Assembly: GCA_020632665.1 (NCBI GenBank)
Contig: JACKFC010000047.1
Coordinates: 1-30,160 of the forward strand
Direction of reading: 5' to 3'
DNA: 30,160 bases
Source: Deltaproteobacteria bacterium
Lineage (GTDB): Bacteria; Myxococcota_A; UBA9042
Position 1 is the first letter of the stretch; each line of letters starts with the position of its first letter. Both the position numbers and the translations under genes were made by a program. Shown piece after piece: positions 15,698-25,289 of the stretch. Below the pieces are notes generated by a model. It saw only the letters and a list, made by a program, of their open reading frames with translations. It was not told the origin of the DNA and did not search any database.

Positions 15698-15741
15698 GAT
15701 CTACAACCATCTGGGACAACGAGTGAACCTGACGGAATGTC

Positions 15742-15798
15742 GTCCAACTGACCACAGGACCAGGTTGTCATATTGACACCAACCGTCGTCATGATAAC
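15742..15798. promoter_or_regulatory. Three NorR-type enhancer sites
   Basis: Three GT-N7-AC elements lie in the norR-ric intergenic region: GTCCAACTGAC (15742-15752), GTCATATTGAC (15767-15777, a perfect GTCA-N3-TGAC palindrome) and GTCATGATAAC (15788-15798). Centre spacings are 25 and 21 bp. E. coli norVW likewise has three NorR sites. They lie ~45-115 bp upstream of the sigma54 promoter, and the last is close to the norR start, allowing autorepression. Confidence 0.8.
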
Positions 15799-15807
15799 AT
15801 CACCGCC

Positions 15808-17385
<1,578 letters not shown>

Positions 17386-17448
17386 GTGCTCGACCCCGAG
17401 CGCGATCGCCCGGCTGCGCCGCCGACATGCCCGAGATCAAGCGAAATC

Positions 17449-17462
17449 TTGACCTGCGTCAC
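17449..17462 (+). promoter_or_regulatory. FNR/DNR-type box upstream of the porin gene
   Basis: TTGACCTGCGTCAC matches the TTGAY-N4-RTCAA family of sites used by FNR, ANR and DNR regulators at 9 of 10 half-site positions. A CAATGAT -10-like hexamer region follows at about 17486-17492, giving the class II spacing. It suggests anoxic or NO-linked control of the gene at 17642. No FNR-family gene is in this window. Confidence 0.5.
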
Positions 17463-17641
17463 GCCATCTGGGCCACAACCCAGCGCAATGATGGGGCCCG
17501 CGGCAGACAACGGATTTCCTCGTCCACTGACCTCGTTCCAGACCTGACGCGTCGTGCCATCCTCCTCTCGAAGCGGGCCGCCAGCCACGGCGATCCGCTG
17601 CGAAGCTCGGGACCTTGGGCCCCGACCAGGAGGATGCGCGG

Positions 17642-18424
17642 ATGTCCGCTGTCACCCGCTGTCCACGCCCCGTTCGCCTCCCGATCGCGCTGATCGCGCT
17701 GCTGCTGCCCGCCGCCGCGCTCGCCCAGGTGGCCCCACCCGCCGCCGCCACGGCCACCGCCGCCGCGCCCGCCTTCACCTGGAAGATCACGGGCAACTGG
17801 TCGGTGTGGGCGCTCGACCAGCGGAACTTCTTCCTCGGCAAGGACGTGCCGCTCGATGACGCCGACTACGTGGTGCAGAACGTGCGCGTGCAGGCTCGGG
17901 TCGGCAACGACGCGGTCGGCGGCGTGCTGCGGCTCGACGCGGCCCAAGGCTGGTGGGGGGTGGACAACTCGCCCGACACCGAGCCGGCGGTCAGCCAGCA
18001 GCCCGACGGCACGGTCAGCACGAGCACCGCCTACAACCCCTACGCCCTGTTCCGAAACAAGGACACCAACTACGGCGTGCACTTCGACCACGCTTGGCTG
18101 TACGTGCAGGCGCCGTGGCTGCCCCTGCGGCTCGAGGCCGGTCGGCAGCACTTCAGCGTCGGCAACAAGCTGGTGCTCGACCAGGATCTCGATGGCCTGC
18201 GCCTGATCAGCGAGCCGACCGCGGGCGTGCGCGTCGAGGCGTTCTGGACCAAGGTCTCCGAGGGCCTGGGCTCGTACAAGAGCCCGGTCGGCGCGCTGAT
18301 GAACGACGACGGCCAGCGCGACGACGCGGACCTGTACGGCGCCGTGGCGCAGGTCGGCCGCGGCGACCACCGGGTCGAGCTGTTTGGCCTGCACTACCGC
18401 GACCGCGTGCCGGGCTGGGACTGG
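17642..18424 (+). pseudogene. Outer-membrane beta-barrel porin-like gene, 3' end lost to an IS66 remnant
   Basis: The ATG at 17642 follows AGGAGG by eight bases and opens a signal peptide (MSAVTRCPRPVRLPIALIALLLPAAALAQ). The mature part has alternating amphipathic strands with aromatic residues (TWKITGNWSVWALDQRNFFLG, LLDAAQGWWGV-type, FDHAWLYVQAPWLPLRLEAGR), as in outer-membrane barrels found near respiratory genes. At about residue 260 (GLHYRDRVPGWDWNAQ) the sequence runs into the start of an IS66 tnpB on the other strand. Beyond that the open frame continues to 18910 but is antisense to tnpA and then inside the 518-bp repeat. A normal barrel of this type would be 400 or more residues. It is probably non-functional, or makes a truncated chimeric product. 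Confidence 0.68.
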
Positions 18425-18429
18425 AACGC

Positions 18430-18681
18430 TCAGCATGGCGTGGCGTGGCGGTGCAGGGCCAGTGCCAGCGACGCCAACCAATCGACGTCCGTACCGGCGT
18501 CGGCGCGGACGGTCACGCCGGCGACGATGAGCTCGACGCCCGGCTGCGCCGGCTCGGGGAGCAGATGCAGCGCGACGAACTCTGGCGCCACCGCGGTGGG
18601 TGTGGGGATGTGGCTGAGCTGCGCTTGCGCGCGCCGCAACTTCACGCGGTCGCGGATCGAGAGACGAGAACGGTCGGACAT
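18430..18681 (-). CDS. IS66-type TnpA-like protein (element remnant)
   Basis: This 83-residue protein starts MSDRSRLSIRDRVKLRRAQ. It has a C-terminal PGVELIVAGVTVRADAGTDVDWLASLALAL that resembles IS66 orfA (TnpA) accessory proteins (an I.L..G..V.V..G.D...L pattern). Its TGA stop overlaps an ATG in an ATGCTGA arrangement, and that second frame begins MLSVP, the typical start of IS66 tnpB. It then breaks off into the antisense of the porin at ~18420. The usual N-terminal helix-turn-helix of TnpA is short or missing. No IS66 terminal repeats or tnpC are present, so this is a fragment. Function in transposition is unlikely. Confidence 0.5.
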   Translation of the reverse strand: MSDRSRLSIRDRVKLRRAQAQLSHIPTPTAVAPEFVALHLLPEPAQPGVELIVAGVTVRADAGTDVDWLASLALALHRHATPC

Positions 18682-18770
18682 GGTGGGCCTCGCTTGGTGC
18701 CGTGGGCACGTTCGCGCGACCCTACGCTACGGCCATGGTGTTGCCATGGCGGGCTTCGTCGGGTGGATAC

Positions 18771-19288
18771 GGACATCCCCAACGTGCCGGCGAGCTGCGA
18801 GCGCTGCGGCGGCGCCACGGTGCGGTTGCCTGTGCCGCGACTCGCTCCGGCGCGTGTTCGCGGGCCGCCGCGCTCGGGGGTGCGATGACCAGACGAGTCG
18901 ACAGCGATAGCCGGGGACGCAGCGCAGCTTGGATGCGCGACGGATTCGCTTTGCCTTGCGCCCGAGTTTGTGGGCTCGACGCTGCATTTACTCGGCGCGC
19001 GGCGGTGCGGACGGTCGGTCATCTTGCGCCGGAGCGATCTCGGCGACGTGGCTCATGGCGCTACGGAGCCCTCTCGACGGCTCGGCGCAGCGCTTTTTGC
19101 CCATAGCACCCAGCGGAGATTCGGCCGCGGCTTCCTCCAACCAGGGCTAGCCGCCGCGCGGGGTCGTTGGGGTGATGGAGGCGTGGAGGTGGGCGGCCGC
19201 TATCCGCGGTTCCTTGTCGGCTTGCACCCTTGCTTCCTCCAGCTCTTCCGGCTCGACAATACGCCGCTCGCTGGGCTCCGGCAGCCGA
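18771..19288. repeat. 518-bp direct repeat, copy 2
   Basis: The same orientation and length as 13053-13570, with about 98% identity and no gaps. It starts at the same GGACATCCCC. Upstream is the IS66 remnant (18420-18770) and downstream is DNA unrelated to that beside copy 1, so both repeat borders are sharp. Recombination between copies could excise about 5.7 kb carrying hemerythrin-like, YwiC-like, ric and norR genes. Confidence 0.85.
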
Positions 19289-19367
19289 ACCTATTGCAGC
19301 GGTCCATTAGAACCCCGCCGTAAAGACTAGACGTGCCTTGCAAGATGGAATCATATCGCGAAGAAGA

Positions 19368-19695
19368 GGTTCCAGGTGCTTATACTTTATACTTACCAGC
19401 AGACCCAGCTCTCAAGTTTCTGGATTTCCATCTGATTCAACGAGCTGCCGAAAGTAGCTGAGCCTGCGGTTGGTGGCGTCGAGCGCATGTCCATAGCGGT
19501 CGACCCCGCACACGCGCTCGGGCGGATCGAGATGTACAGCGGCGAACCATCGGAGGACGCGGCGCTCCTGTGCATCGAACGGCCGGCACGGGACTGCGGT
19601 GCGGAGGCGGCTATCCCGCTCGAACGACGACGCCGGGGCGCTCGGCAAGGTCCACGGTCTCAGCGGCAAAGTGTAAAGTATAAGCACCTGGAACC
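19368..19695. mobile_element. MITE-like element with 25-bp terminal inverted repeats
   Basis: The left end (19368-19392) starts GGTTCCAGGTGCTTATACTT and the right end (19671-19695) is its inverse complement, with 24 of 25 positions matching. The interior of about 280 bp carries no intact transposase. The outer GGTTCCAGGTGCTTA part is identical to the sequence flanking the IS5-type element at 25275 and 26544. It is probably a non-autonomous element or an internally deleted insertion sequence. Confidence 0.7.
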
Positions 19696-19718
19696 AAATT
19701 CCTGGAACCAAATTCCCC
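19687..19718 (+). repeat. Tandem 14-bp repeat (CCTGGAACCAAATT x2) ending CCCC
   Basis: Two perfect back-to-back copies lie at 19687-19700 and 19701-19714, the first overlapping the right inverted repeat of the MITE-like element. A single copy followed by the same CCCC lies at 26537-26553, and a one-mismatch copy at 12593. The unit appears to be the outer right end of this element family. Confidence 0.75.
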
Positions 19719-19994
19719 AAGACGGCGCCCTCGCGGCCGAGCTGCGCGCCGTCGCCCTCGGCATGTTGGCGCCGTACGCCGACGATCGCGTCCTGCCGCC
19801 GTGGTGGCGGGCTGCGCCGGCGCATTCGCAAGGGCGGCTGCTCCGACGCGCCAGCCCCGACGTCGCCGCGGGCGACTCTCTGGTGCGGCTCGCGCAGGGA
19901 CAAGGTTCGCGAGCGCCACGCTTGTCGCGACCTGGGGGCGTTCAGTCGTTCAGGAGACATCTCCAGGCAGCCGCCGACGCCTCTCGGCCCGCTC

Positions 19995-22900
19995 TCACGG
20001 CGCGCACGCCATGTGTACGCAGTCGCCTGTCTTGCCGTCGCAGAAGTCGATGCTGCAGGCCTTGCCGTCGTCGCAGTCGGCCGGGACCTTGGCCGAACAG
20101 CCGCCTGCTGCCACGCAGTCGCTGTGTCCCCATGCGTCTGCACGCGCTAGCAGCAGCGTCGTCACGCCTTGAGCCGTCCCGCGCCCAGCGAGCCAGAAGC
20201 CCTGATCGGCGGCGCCCCAGCCAAAAGGACCGCTCGCTCCAGCGTCAAATTCGATGGCGCGGCTCTGCCGCTCGGCGAGCGTGGTGTCGAAGCGGCTCAT
20301 CCACAGCGTTGGCGCGCTCGTGCTGCTGCGGACGCCGGTGAGGACGAAGCCGTCGTTCCGAGGCCCGATCCACGCGGGCGCCCAGCCGTCTGCCGACGAC
20401 GCGATCTGAATCGCCAGCGGCGAGCCGCTGGGCGCGAGGCGTCCGACCATGAGGCGCGTCCCCTTGCCGCTGGCCGCCGACACCCCGGCTGCCAAGATCT
20501 GGCCGTTCGCTTCGACCGCGACCTGCCACCGATTGGCCTCGCCGGTCAGCGGGTAGTTGCGCCGCCAGACGGTCTCCAGCGCGGTGTTGCGCCGCTCCAG
20601 GTGCGCCTGCTGTGTGGAGACCTCTCCGGTCTTGATGTCGACCGAGCGCCGCCCGCCCGCCAGCAATACGCCGCCATCAGCCGTCGCGTTCGGCCGCGCC
20701 AGCTCCACCAGATAGCTCCCGGTCGATTTGCCACATTGCCAACTTGGCCCGAGCGGATGCCACTCGCAGGTGTCCTCGTTGGCGGTGATGACGCCGCTGC
20801 TGAGGGAGACCTTGCGCGTCAGCGTGCAGCCCTTGTGCACGGCGCAGCTGCATTTGGCGCTGTAGGCTGCGACCCCGGCGGTCCACAGCGCCGTCTCGCC
20901 GTCCGCGGAGGCGACCACCTCGCCGTGGCAATGCGGCATGAGGTAGGAGTAGCCCTTGTTGGCGTCTCCGCACGAAGCGGTATCCGGAGCGCAGACCAAG
21001 CGACTGAACTTCTGCGCGCCGTCGGCGTCGAAGCGGGCCACGTAGGCCTTGCCGTCCGCCGTCTCGAGGCCGACCACGACGCCGCCGTCGGCCATCGCGA
21101 CCGCCCCGGTCAGCGCAGCGGGAACTTGATTCCACGGCAGCGCCACGCTCGTGAGCGGCAGCCCTATGGCGTCGAAGCGCCGCATCCACAACGCCTTGGC
21201 GGTCGTCAGCACCACGGCCAGCGCGCCGTCGGTGGCCTGCACGGTGACGTGTTGCTGAATCCCTTTGGCCTCGACGCTCCTGCGGAAGAGCTTACCGTTG
21301 GGTTCGAGCACGCAGCTTCCCGCGCTGCAGCTGCCGAGGCTGCTACAGCCGCCACCGTCGCCACCGCAGCTCCACCCAGCCGCGGGCTTGTGGGTGCAGC
21401 CCGTCGTGCCGTCGCAGCCGTCGAGCGTGCACCCCTTACCGTCGTCGCAGGTCGCCGCGGTGGTCTGCATGCAGCCCCCCGCCGCCGCGCAGCTGGTGTG
21501 GCCGAACGCGTCGGTTCGCACCAGCAGGCCCGTGGCGTGTGCGCTCGCCGCGGTGGCGCCGACGATGAAGGTCCGCGCCGCATCGGAGACGGCCGCCGCA
21601 GCGCCGCCTTTGGGGCCGCCGTCGGCGCTGAATTCCCAGCCGATGTTGCCAAAATCGTCGACACGCGCGGCGTAGAAGTCGGTGTCCGTGCCGCCAACGC
21701 CGGCCACGCCGACGAGCAGCAAGGCGGCGCCCGCCCCAACGAGCCGGGTGCCGCGTACGCCGATCGCGCCGTCTCGGCTCCAGCGCACCACGCCCGCCGT
21801 ATCCATCCCGACCCACACCAGCCGCTCACCTTCGGCGCTGGCCCGGCTTCCGACCGCGAGCAGCCCGCTGCCACTGTCGACGACCGCGCGCAGCGCCGAG
21901 CTCCCGCTGTGGACCGCGGTGCCGACGAGCTTGCCGCCCGCGTCGAGCCGCGCGATCCACCCCAGCGACGTGCCGCTGCCCTGGGCGCCGACCGCGAGCA
22001 CGCCGCCGTCGTCGCGACCGAGGACATCCGCCGCCCAACCGCCTACGCCGCCGCCCGACCATAGCCACGCGAGCTGCCCGCCAGCGCTCAGGCGCGCGAC
22101 CATCGCGTGACCCTGGCTGCCGTCGACGCGCCTTCCGGCGACCACGACGCCGGTCCCATGGATCTGGGCCGCGAGCGCGATCTCGTCCTTGTCGGCTGCG
22201 CCCGCACGCACCAAGCCGTCGACCTTGCAGTCCGCTCCGACGCGCACGCTCGCCAATCCGAGGTCGCCGCCTACCCCGTCCAAACTGCCAAATAGACGCC
22301 AGCGCCCTGCCTCCAGCGGCAACGCCAGCAACGGCAGCGCCTGCGCGGTCGCCCCGGCGCTCGGCAGCACGCAGGACGCGCCTTGCGCGCCGTCAGCGCC
22401 GACCGCGCTCCACCACCAACCCCGCGGACCATCCGGCCCAGCGCTCGCGTACCGCCCAGCGACGAGCGCGCCGTCGCTGCTGCCGCTCGCCCACACCAGG
22501 TCCGCCGAGACGTCGAGCGCCTGGGTCGCCGCCCACGGCAGCCCCACCGTCCGTTGGTATAGCCGGGGCTTGCCGGTCTTTTGGCAGGTCCCGGACTTGC
22601 AGCTCCCGGCCAACGTGCAGGCGTCGCCGTCGTCGCACGCGCCGCCGTCTGCTTTCGCGGCGAGGACGCACTGAAAGCTGCTCGCACCGGTCGAAGCGCA
22701 GACCGGCTCCTGACACGCGCCCGCGCCGGAGACCGGCGCACACAGCACCGGCTGGCCAGCCTTGCACACGCCCGCCGCGCAGACGTCGTTGATGGTGCAG
22801 CCCGAACCGTCGGCGTCGCAGCCCTTGCCGTTCTGCGCCAGCGCGCTGCTGCTGCATGTCCCCGTCTTGGCGTCGCAGAGGTCGAGCGTGCAGCTGTTGC

Positions 22901-25172
22901 CGTCGTCGCAGGCGGTCTTGGCGTGGATGCATACGCCGGCGCTGCAGCCGTCCTGGGTGCAGGCGTCGCCGTCGTCGCAGTTTTTCGCCGTGCCCACACA
23001 CGCGCCGGCCGCGCACAGGTCGACGCTGGTGCACGCGTCGTTGTCGTCGCAGCCGTCGCCATCACCGGCGGGGCCGAGCAGGCATTGGCCGTTGGCGGGG
23101 TTGCAGCTCCAGCCCTGGCAAGCCGGGGCGCTGTCAGGGCACTTCACGACCGTCGCAGGGTTGAGCTGGCAGCTTGGCGCCGCCGGTTGGGATTTGTCGC
23201 AATAGAGCGTGCCGTTGCAGAGGTTGCCGTCTTCTTTGTCGGCGCAGTCGGCGTTGGTCTGGCATTCGCAGGTGTCGGTGCCCGCGTTGCAGACGCCCAG
23301 GACGCAATAATCGGACTTGGTGCAGGGCTTGCCGTCGTCGCAGTCGGCGCCGTTGGCGGCGGGTTCGAGCGTGCACTCCCCCGTCTTGGGTTGGCACTTC
23401 GCCTTGAGGCATGCGGTGTCGTCGACCGTCTTACAGACGACCGCCGAGGCGGGATTCGGCTTGCAGACGGGCTTGGCCGGATCGGATTTGTCACAGAACG
23501 GCAGGCCGTTGCAGAGGTCACCGTCGTCTTGCCCGGCGCAGTCGGCGTCGCTGCCACAAAAGCACGCGAAGGTGCCGCTTTTGCAGGCTCCGGCGGCGCA
23601 CTCATCGCCAACGGTGCAGGCGTCGCCGTCGTCGCAGCCGTGTGGACCGCTCGCGGGCGCTGCAACCGGCAGCCGCTCACGCCGACAGCCGCCGCCGAGC
23701 AGGTCGCAGACCTCGACGGTGCGCTCCACCGCCGTCGGCGAACAGGCTCCGGCCATCGGTACGCATGCGTTCTTGTTGCAAGCGGTGTCATTGGCGCTCG
23801 GGCACACCACCAACTGCGCGGGGTTGTGCTTGCAGAAGCCGTCCTTGGGATCGCAGTAGCCGGTGCCGTTGCAGAGGTTGCCGTCGTCCTTGTCGGTGCA
23901 ATCTTGGTCGCTGTTGCATGGGCAGATGTTGACGGTCCCCTTGCACGCGCCGCTGATGCAGATGTCTGCGCCGAGGCAGGCGTCGCCGTCGTCGCACGGG
24001 GCGCCGTTGGCCAAGGGGGAGAACACGCACACGCCCGTCTGCGGCACGCACAGGTTCTTGACGCAGGCGGTGTCGCTGGCTGATGCGCAGGTCACCAGCG
24101 TCGCCGGGTTGACCTTGCAGGTACCGGCGCCGCCGACCTTGTCGCAATAGAGCGTGCCGTTGCAGAGGTCGCCGTCTTCGAGCTTGGCGCAGTCCGCGTC
24201 GGCGTCGCATGCGCAGGTGTCGACGCCGCCCTGGCACGCGCCCGCGGCGCACGTCGTGTTCTGCGTGCATGGGTCGGCGTCGTCGCAGTCGACGGGCTGC
24301 GCTCCGGCCTGTCCGGTGAACACCGTCAGGCAGCTCCCCGCCCCGAAACATGCCTGCGACGTCATCTCGACCGGCTCGGGCTTGCACGCGCCGTCCGCCG
24401 GGTGGCAGGCGTTGCGCGTGCACGCCGTATCACCGCTGCCGTCGCAGCTTGGGACGCTCGCGGGGTTGGTAGCGCAGTGGAAAGGGAAGCTGGACTTATC
24501 ACAGAATTGCGTGCCGGCGCAGAGGTTGCCGCCGGTCTTGGCGCTGCAGTCGGAGTCGGTCTGGCAGGCGCAGGGCCCGAGCGCGCCGCCCACACAGACG
24601 CCCCCGGCGCAGCGGTCTTCGTCGCTGCAGGCGTCGCCGTCGCTGCAGGCGCTGCCGTCGGGCAGCGGCTTGGCTGCGCACGCTCCCGTCACCGGATCGC
24701 AGTTCGCCTTGGCGCAGGTCGTGTCGAGGCTGTCGTCGCAGTGCACGACGCTGCCGGCCTTGGCTACACATCGGTAGGGGAAGACTGCGACATCGCAGCG
24801 GAGCGTACCGTTGCAGAGGTCCCCGTCCTCGTAGACAGCGCAGTCCGCGTCCTGGCCGCATTGGCAGAGGTTGACGCCCGCGAGGCAGACGCCGCCCTTG
24901 CACACATCACCGCTGGTGCAGGGCTTGCCGTCGTCGCACGGGGCGCCGTCATGCGGGCAAGGGCCGGCGTCGACCGCATCGGCGGCGGCCAGCGCGTCGT
25001 GGGCGGTGACGTCCGCCGCGCCCGTGTCGACCGTGGCGCTGTCCACAATCACCGCGCCGCCGGCCCCTTTCACCGGCGTGCCGTCGTCGCATCCCGGCAG
25101 GCATGCTATCGCCCACAGCATACACACCCAGGTGAACGCTTCATTTGTCTTGCTGGCCGTCGTCTTGTTCAT
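19995..25172 (-). CDS. Giant Cys-rich surface lipoprotein with six NGTLYCDK-type modules and repeat (propeller-like) domains
   Basis: The protein has 1,725 residues. The ATG at 25172 has GGAG seven bases upstream and leads into a lipoprotein signal ending AIACLPGC, so it is lipid-anchored. Residues ~75-860 are Cys-rich. About six ~100-residue modules each contain DADC...EDGDLCNGTLYCDK, then a NPA-V-C-DT-C-KN-C-P segment and CDDGDACT-D-C-GAC. The DDGD turns may bind calcium. Residues ~880-1280 and ~1330-1690 are Gly/Ala/Trp-rich with repeated strands (VVAGRRVDGSQGHAMVARL, GWIARLDAGGKLVGT), likely beta-propeller or delta-60-type repeats. A short Cys-rich linker lies between them, and DCDDGKACSIDFCDGKTGDC ends the protein. 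Such proteins are typical of Myxococcota surfaces; the ligand is unknown. It is monocistronic, with its own promoter at 25197-25226. Confidence 0.88.
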   Translation of the reverse strand: MNKTTASKTNEAFTWVCMLWAIACLPGCDDGTPVKGAGGAVIVDSATVDTGAADVTAHDALAAADAVDAGPCPHDGAPCDDGKPCTSGDVCKGGVCLAGVNLCQCGQDADCAVYEDGDLCNGTLRCDVAVFPYRCVAKAGSVVHCDDSLDTTCAKANCDPVTGACAAKPLPDGSACSDGDACSDEDRCAGGVCVGGALGPCACQTDSDCSAKTGGNLCAGTQFCDKSSFPFHCATNPASVPSCDGSGDTACTRNACHPADGACKPEPVEMTSQACFGAGSCLTVFTGQAGAQPVDCDDADPCTQNTTCAAGACQGGVDTCACDADADCAKLEDGDLCNGTLYCDKVGGAGTCKVNPATLVTCASASDTACVKNLCVPQTGVCVFSPLANGAPCDDGDACLGADICISGACKGTVNICPCNSDQDCTDKDDGNLCNGTGYCDPKDGFCKHNPAQLVVCPSANDTACNKNACVPMAGACSPTAVERTVEVCDLLGGGCRRERLPVAAPASGPHGCDDGDACTVGDECAAGACKSGTFACFCGSDADCAGQDDGDLCNGLPFCDKSDPAKPVCKPNPASAVVCKTVDDTACLKAKCQPKTGECTLEPAANGADCDDGKPCTKSDYCVLGVCNAGTDTCECQTNADCADKEDGNLCNGTLYCDKSQPAAPSCQLNPATVVKCPDSAPACQGWSCNPANGQCLLGPAGDGDGCDDNDACTSVDLCAAGACVGTAKNCDDGDACTQDGCSAGVCIHAKTACDDGNSCTLDLCDAKTGTCSSSALAQNGKGCDADGSGCTINDVCAAGVCKAGQPVLCAPVSGAGACQEPVCASTGASSFQCVLAAKADGGACDDGDACTLAGSCKSGTCQKTGKPRLYQRTVGLPWAATQALDVSADLVWASGSSDGALVAGRYASAGPDGPRGWWWSAVGADGAQGASCVLPSAGATAQALPLLALPLEAGRWRLFGSLDGVGGDLGLASVRVGADCKVDGLVRAGAADKDEIALAAQIHGTGVVVAGRRVDGSQGHAMVARLSAGGQLAWLWSGGGVGGWAADVLGRDDGGVLAVGAQGSGTSLGWIARLDAGGKLVGTAVHSGSSALRAVVDSGSGLLAVGSRASAEGERLVWVGMDTAGVVRWSRDGAIGVRGTRLVGAGAALLLVGVAGVGGTDTDFYAARVDDFGNIGWEFSADGGPKGGAAAAVSDAARTFIVGATAASAHATGLLVRTDAFGHTSCAAAGGCMQTTAATCDDGKGCTLDGCDGTTGCTHKPAAGWSCGGDGGGCSSLGSCSAGSCVLEPNGKLFRRSVEAKGIQQHVTVQATDGALAVVLTTAKALWMRRFDAIGLPLTSVALPWNQVPAALTGAVAMADGGVVVGLETADGKAYVARFDADGAQKFSRLVCAPDTASCGDANKGYSYLMPHCHGEVVASADGETALWTAGVAAYSAKCSCAVHKGCTLTRKVSLSSGVITANEDTCEWHPLGPSWQCGKSTGSYLVELARPNATADGGVLLAGGRRSVDIKTGEVSTQQAHLERRNTALETVWRRNYPLTGEANRWQVAVEANGQILAAGVSAASGKGTRLMVGRLAPSGSPLAIQIASSADGWAPAWIGPRNDGFVLTGVRSSTSAPTLWMSRFDTTLAERQSRAIEFDAGASGPFGWGAADQGFWLAGRGTAQGVTTLLLARADAWGHSDCVAAGGCSAKVPADCDDGKACSIDFCDGKTGDCVHMACAP

Positions 25173-25196
25173 GGTGGGTCTCCAATGCGCCGCCAC

Positions 25197-25226
25197 AGTC
25201 TAGCGCGGCCGTGCCGTGATGGTCGA
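25197..25226 (-). promoter_or_regulatory. Putative sigma70-type promoter of the giant lipoprotein
   Basis: On the minus strand TCGACC (25221-25226) and TAGACT (25197-25202) are 18 bp apart, preceded by the CGCGC context seen at other promoters here. The start site would be near 25190, giving a leader of under 20 bases that contains the GGAG ribosome site. Confidence 0.5.
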
Positions 25227-25274
25227 CGCCTCCAAATACTGCCAAAGACATGCCGGACAATAGGCTGAGACAGA

Positions 25275-25289
25275 GGTTCCAGGTGCTTA
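25275..25289. repeat. Left flank of IS5-type element: GGTTCCAGGTGCTTA inverted-repeat arm
   Basis: This 15-mer is the exact inverse complement of 26530-26544 on the other side of the insertion sequence, and equals the start of the MITE-like end at 19368. Removing the element and one TA copy would rejoin the arms into a perfect palindrome centred on TA. Confidence 0.8.

Larger units (their letters stand above)
19289..19994. other. Gene-poor stretch around a MITE-like element
   Basis: Apart from the inverted-repeat element at 19368-19695 and its flanking 14-mer tandem, I see no supportable gene here. Short frames on both strands give no recognisable protein. The AT content rises around 19310-19450, unlike the neighbours, which suggests foreign or decayed DNA. 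Confidence 0.5.

Noticed and set aside
13645..15726. A 693-codon plus-strand frame opposite hemerythrin, YwiC-like and ric
   Set aside because: Low-complexity Gln/Arg/Gly composition and antisense to three clear genes and the sigma54 promoter.
19393..19668. A transposase fragment inside the MITE-like element
   Set aside because: Frames on both strands were read, but none contains HUH, DDE or other recognisable transposase motifs.
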